The notes under the pieces: generated by a model
The model's database searches: none
The model's input: only the letters and a program-made list of their open reading frames with translations
Told to the model about the DNA's origin: nothing
Origin: Chimonanthus salicifolius
Taxonomy: Eukaryota > Streptophyta > Magnoliopsida > Laurales > Calycanthaceae
DNA length: 64,000 bases
Reading direction: 5' to 3'
Assembly: GCA_013350335.1 (NCBI GenBank)
Contig: CM023540.1
Location: 2,914,001 to 2,978,000, forward strand
In this document: positions 59,342-64,000 of the stretch, one piece after another
Layout of the letters: each line of letters opens with the position of its first letter
Numbering within the stretch: position 1 is the first letter of the stretch
Made by a program: the position numbers and the translations under genes

Positions 59342-60705
59342 TATACATGCTTGGAATTGTTTGATGAGCTGAACCTAGGGATTATTTTCTTCAATGTCAG
59401 TTGATGAATCAGATTCATATTCTTCTTCTTCTGAGGAACTTGAATCAGATTGTTCTTTTTCAGTATTTTCCTCTTCATTTTTGTTATTGATTTTTCTAAG
59501 CTTCTTTTTAGAGGAATTTTCTTTCTTAAAGCATTTATTTGAATAATGATCCTTTTTCCCGCAAGTATAACAAGTTGAAACATTTTCTTTTATGTATTTC
59601 TTTTTGAAATATTTCCTAGATTTTCTTTTGAATGGGATGAGTTCATTGGATTTTCTCTGTTTTTTATATCTTCCGGGTTTATATTTTCTTACCATTTTGT
59701 TTCTTCTATCCGGAGTAAATCTCGAATGCAAGGGTTTTCTCTTTGATTCAGGTGTTTGATTTAAACCAAACTGGAAACAAAAATCTCCTAATTCTTTCTC
59801 ATTTTTTCAGCTTGTTTACTGATCTTTAAATCATTGCAAAGAGTCATGCCAACTTTGTTAATTCTTTGTATAATTCCTCCGAACGTCAGCATACTGTAAT
59901 TAATAGTACCATGCATTACTTCTCTCAAGGAATTACACACCTTTTCAGCAAATAGGGTTGGTAATTCTGAAATGAATCTTTCTTTCCAAATATCAGAATT
60001 ACAATCATTTAGTTGGTAGACTTTTGATAATAATAGATCTCTATACCAAGAAATTCTCCTAAATTTCTACATCTCAAGCGATGTAATTGCTGTCTATTTT
60101 TCTCCTTAATTAGAGCAATTCCTCCAGTGAATTCACTGAGGATGCATAGAAGCAAGACACTAACACAATCAGATTGAGTTTTCCAATTATCAGGGATTTG
60201 ACTAGTACCTGCTTCAAGCTTAATATTGGGGTCTACTAAGTTTCCTATGGTTTTGTCTCTGTAAAGGATTCTTCCGAATTCATCCATTTTGACAGCATTT
60301 TCTATTTCAAGTCTTTGGGCTCCAGTTAATCCATAATTCCACCATCCTCTTAATATTCCATTGAAAGAGGTGGTTATCATGAGAAAGATATTTCTTCGAG
60401 TATTTCCTCTGACTTCACAGGCATTACAGTATATTAACATACTGTGAACCATTTGGACGATTTGATATTCTGTTAATCCATCTAGGTTCCATTCATATAA
60501 AGAATTTTTCGAATAGGTTAATTCTGAGGTGTAAGTGTATGGAGCCTCTTCGAGTTGTAGATCAACAGGGGTTGGTATAGGATAATAATTCTTTGTCTCT
60601 GGCAATTTTACCTGGGGATTTCATTTCTTTAGACGATTTATTAATAAATTCTCTAAAGCAGAGACTCTTAGGATGCTGAATCCTTTTTATATTGAGGCTT
60701 TCCAT
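59342..60705 (-). pseudogene. Endogenous pararetrovirus coat-protein region
   Basis: Minus strand. A second viral ORF opens with ATG at 60705, overlapping the movement-protein stop at 60718-60720 by proximity only. A frameshift near 60600 leads into 60605-60009, which has the coat-like core (MVHSMLIYCNACEVRGN, GWWNYGLTGAQRLEIENA). After another break the basic C-terminal part (59731-59375) carries one knuckle, CYTCGKKDHYSNKC (CX2CX4HX4C), followed by a Ser/Glu-rich acidic tail. This arrangement (core, basic region, CCHC knuckle, acidic tail) is typical of Caulimoviridae coat proteins. Confidence 0.82.
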
Positions 60706-60717
60706 CCTATTGGATAA

Positions 60718-62087
60718 TTATTTTTGTACTTCGTCTGTCATTTTAAATAGTCCTTCTTGCAGAATAATCCCTTTAGGTAATTGTCTGGGAACATATACTG
60801 CATTGGCAGAACTTTCTTCTAATTTTTCTTCTTTATCTTTATTGAATTCGGGTTTTGATTTGATTGTTCTTTCTATTCGATCTGTTTGTTCTCCAATGGT
60901 TAATAGACATTGATTGGTGTAATTGTTTTGTTCAATTATATCTCCAATACCTATACTTATGTCTTTAGCATTTGGGTCTAGTTTTGATTCATAAATAGAT
61001 GTATTTTTTACAGGCATGGCATAATTCTTGGTTTCTATATTAGGGACAGAAATATCAAGTTTCTTCCAAGGTGGGTGAGATTTATGAACTTCTTTTCCTT
61101 CAGTGTCTTTCCAGGTTCTTGTTGTTCTTCCTATAATTCTTATTTGTTTTGGGCTTTGAGTTTCTTCTTTTTTTATTTTCCCTTTTTTAAAATACTCCAT
61201 GAACCAGTAAAAGAAAGGTATATTTCTTTCTTCTTCATCCATTTGGAAATACCATAATTCTCTCATCTTATCCTTTTCTTCTATGTTAAACCTTTTAAAG
61301 AACCAATCTTTTAAAGGATGATTTTTCAAATTTTCTCTAAGATATGGTTTATCAATTTCAAACTTTTTGACAAGAGTTTCTTCTGGGTTTTGAATGCTAA
61401 CCATTCTTATGGCTACTTGGAGAAAATCACTTTCACTTGGGTTGTAGGTTTTTTCCGACGAAGTTCTTTTATAGATAGGGTGTTCAATTCCACTTTCTTT
61501 GTTTCTAAAAACTTTTTGATCCATTTCTTCTTTTTCACTACTCCTTTGGTCATCATCTATTTCTTCTAATTTAAAACTTTTTCTTCCTTCCACGTAACCG
61601 GCGAAACTTCTCCTAGCTTTTTCCATTTTTCTCCTAAAATTGATTTCAACATTACCATTTGGTAATTTGACTATGTTTTGTAAATCATCTGTTATTTCAT
61701 TTACTCTTGGAGTGACGTCTTCTATCTGCCGATTTCCAGGGAGAACAACTTCTTCCCAACTGATGACTTTTGGGATAAACACATTATTGTTAAAGTTTGT
61801 TTCCATGAGAACTGTAGTTTTTTCTTTATCAACCTTATCTTTATAGGCTATCATGGGAAAGACAGATATCATAGATTTGTAAAATACACGATACACTATA
61901 GCAAAAGGTTTACTTCTTGGACTCATCTTTAATCCTTTACTTTGGAATCCAATGGTCGCACAATCAAGAACATCATCATCATGAGCATCAATTGTGATAT
62001 TAGGAAAACAGTTAAAATAAACAGGTCCATGACCGAGGCTTGATTCGATCATAGCATAAAAAGAATCATCAAACTCATCATTCTCTG
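60718..62087 (-). pseudogene. Endogenous pararetrovirus movement-protein gene (right copy), 5' truncated
   Basis: Minus strand, open for 444 codons from Met at 62052 to stop at 60718. It starts inside the 30K-type core (GHGPVYFNCFPN, AIVYRVFYKS) and lacks the N-terminal ~150 residues present at 20475-20949, because the copy ends at 62087 where the minisatellite begins. The C-terminal half is long, charged and Pro/Lys-rich. It is the best-preserved viral frame in the window, and it has no upstream viral promoter attached, so expression is not implied. Confidence 0.82.
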
Positions 62088-62870
62088 ATCCCGCTAATTA
62101 ATGGAATTGGAAGAATTGGACATAATGGACGAACTGGACCAACTTGACTAACGAAACATACTGGGCGAATTCGAAAAACTAGACAAATTGGACGAACTAG
62201 ACAAACTTCACGAACTGGACCAATAGGACCAACAAGAAGAATTGGACGAATTGGACATAATGGACGAACAAGAAGAATTGGACGAACTGGACCAACTGGA
62301 CAAATTGGAGAAACTGGACGAATTGGACGAACTGGAGCAACGAGATATACTGGGTGAGTTGGACAAACAGGGCAAATAGGACAAACTGAACAAATTGGAA
62401 AAACTCGATGAACTAGACGTTAAGGACGACGAATTAGACAAACTGGACAAACTGAACAAATTGGAAAAACTAGATGAACTGGACAAATTGGACTGGAATA
62501 ACTAGACGAACTGGACAAATTGGACGAACTGGAGGAACTTAACAAACTAAACGAACTGGACGAACTCTAAAAACTGGACCAACTGGACAAATTGGACGAA
62601 CTGGACAAACTTGATGAACTAGACAAACAGAACAAACTGGACAAATTGGACCAACAAGATGAATTGGACGAGTTGGACATAATGGACGAACAGGAAGAAC
62701 TGGACCAACTGGACGAATTGGAGAAGCTGGATGAACTGGACAAACTTGACGATTTAGTCAAACTAGGCAAATAGGACAAACTGAACGAATTGGACGAACT
62801 GGACAAACTGGACGAACTGGACAAACTGGACGAACTAAACGAACTCTAAAAACTGGACCATTGAAGAAGT
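62088..62870. repeat. 9-bp minisatellite, right array
   Basis: About 780 bp of the AAYTGGACR unit. Its left end (62095-62235) closely matches 23575-23705 of the large array, including CTTGACTAACGAAACATACT, so both arrays descend from one higher-order unit. It joins two viral pieces of opposite orientation. Confidence 0.9.
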
Positions 62871-63365
62871 TGAAAATGGTGATAAAGCACCTTATTATTA
62901 AAAAAGGACAAAAGAGAAAGAAACATTTCACACACCAACCTATTCCATGATTGACCTTATGAATAGACAGAAAAAATTCATACTATAAATAAACCCTTAA
63001 CTCTCTCAGACTTACAAAGAGAATTAAATGATCAGAAGAGAGAACTCTGTGAATTAAGAATAGAGGTAACCAAAAAACAAAATGAGCTTGATGAAAGATT
63101 AACTTGGTTGGAAAATGATGGTGCTATTGAAAAATATGATGAAGAAAAATTTGTCCAAAGAATTAAAGTAGAAATTATCAACAATGTATTTATCAACAAT
63201 GGAGAATTCAAGTTAAAATAAAGATAAATATTTTTGAGAAAATAGTCAATGCTATTGTTGATACTGGAGCTGATCTAAATGTTATCAGATTAGGTGTTGT
63301 CCCAATTGAAGTCACAGATGAATCTAAGCAATTTGTGACAGCGGCAAATGGTACCAGTATGGCAT
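62871..63365 (+). pseudogene. Inverted pararetrovirus fragment: coiled coil and protease active site
   Basis: Plus strand, reverse-complement relative of about 58610-59110. It keeps FHTPTYSMI, the coiled-coil stretch and IVDTGADLNVI with the normal Ala. About 35 bp are missing near 63170-63190 relative to the minus-strand copy. It ends abruptly after TAANGTS-like sequence at about 63360. Confidence 0.8.
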
Positions 63366-63797
63366 CAATATAATCCCAATAATTAAAGAACTCAGTCGAA
63401 TTGTATAATTGGACTGATTTTGTCATGTACAAGGGACCATCCAATCTTCCTCAGTAAGGATTTTGAGAATAGTGAACTTTGAATAAGTGATGATACTATT
63501 TGCATTGTTATTGTGGAAGATGAGGATACTTTTCGTCTGATGTAAAATATTGAGATACCAATCTCTGGTTTTCCTTTTATCAGGGGAATAATAATGAAGC
63601 CCCTTGCCAAAGAGAAAATAAACATTATCTTCAACAGATCTTTCTTCCATAAGACAATATGAAGTAACAAGAATTCGGTTACCAGTGTAAAGATATAATT
63701 CTGATTGACTTTGGTCTTTTGTTGGAGTAAAACCCTTTTGGCTTTCTTCTTGATCTGCCAATTTCTCTTCCCTTCTTTCTGCATGAATGGGGAAGAG
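63366..63797 (-). pseudogene. Viral ORF downstream of RNase H, unrecognised domain
   Basis: Minus strand frame from about 63797 to 63423, in the same frame as the RNase H piece after one stop (TAG at 63798-63800). It contains YLYTGNRILVTSYCLMEE and SPDKRKTRDWYLNILHQT. I do not recognise the domain. Its position after RNase H fits a C-terminal extension or a following ORF of a Caulimoviridae genome. It ends near 63400 at the junction with the inverted piece. Confidence 0.55.
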
Positions 63798-64000
63798 CTA
63801 CTTGCCATTTTGTCGTCCCTGAAGAAATTCTTTAGTAAGAAAGTCAGGGAGAGAGTTAGAATTTCCATTAATAAATTCAATTTTAAATTCAAAAACTGAT
63901 AAAATGGCTTGCCATCTAGCAAATATTTGCTTAGAGATAAGATTTTTGACATCTTTTTCCAGAATTTCTTTTACTGCTTTAGCATCCACTCTGATCAGAA
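63798..64000 (-). pseudogene. Viral RNase H C-terminus, partial at window edge
   Basis: Minus strand, enters from beyond 64000. VDAKAVKEIL, then FARWQAILSVFEFKIEFI and GNSNSLPDFLTKEFLQGR, the typical end of a caulimovirid RNase H with the last catalytic Asp in LPDFL. Stop TAG at 63798-63800. The piece explains what is missing from the RT copy at 57497. Confidence 0.8.

Overview
This is gene-poor nuclear DNA of a seed plant (species not determinable from the window). I found no ordinary host gene. Almost all of it is explained by a decayed endogenous pararetrovirus (Caulimoviridae type) that has been torn open by layers of long-terminal-repeat retrotransposons of the Ty3/Gypsy chromovirus type (Tekay/Del-like by integrase and chromodomain-like tail). 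The plant assignment rests on the tRNA-iMet primer sites, the LTR ends TGTAACACC..GGCGTTACA, the pol domain order AP-RT-RH-INT-chromodomain, and the pararetrovirus.

Layout. 1-969 and 20475-21660 are two halves of one viral region (minus strand); the movement-protein gene is split by element 1 (970-20474, 5-bp duplication CATAA). Element 1 has its 3' LTR split by a very young element 2 (8678-18286, duplication GAGAA). Both are non-autonomous: 3.6-kb LTRs around about 2.5 kb of interior that holds a small three-zinc-knuckle ORF, a conserved non-coding block and a decayed chromodomain tail, with no gag or pol. 21668-25805 is a 9-bp minisatellite (AAYTGGACR) with a roughly 1-kb higher-order repeat, lying inside viral sequence. 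25806-26626 holds two tandem copies of a 530-bp viral cassette with tRNA-Met primer-site matches.

Element 3 (26627-57491, duplication GAGTC) is a full-length chromovirus with zinc-knuckle ORF, gag and pol, all broken. Inside it sit a solo LTR (27668-31234, duplication GATAG), a minus-strand element of a second LTR family (36053-46304, duplication CATCC/CTTCC) and a third LTR (49520-53468) that carries a scar of another element's polypurine tract. 57497-62087 is a second viral copy on the minus strand (reverse transcriptase, protease, coat, movement protein). 62088-62870 is more of the minisatellite, 62871-63365 an inverted viral piece, and 63366-64000 the end of a viral RNase H region.

The most unusual signal is in the LTRs. 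Every LTR, in two families whose outer ends differ, carries an array of 25-30 bp palindromes (GGTTCGGCC..GGCCGAACC) at roughly 110-400 bp spacing. The array is bracketed by a conserved GTAAGT donor-like site upstream and a conserved CAG acceptor-like site downstream, followed by a U5 hairpin with paired compensatory changes. This suggests a structured, possibly spliced LTR leader that works together with a separate zinc-knuckle protein encoded just after the primer site.
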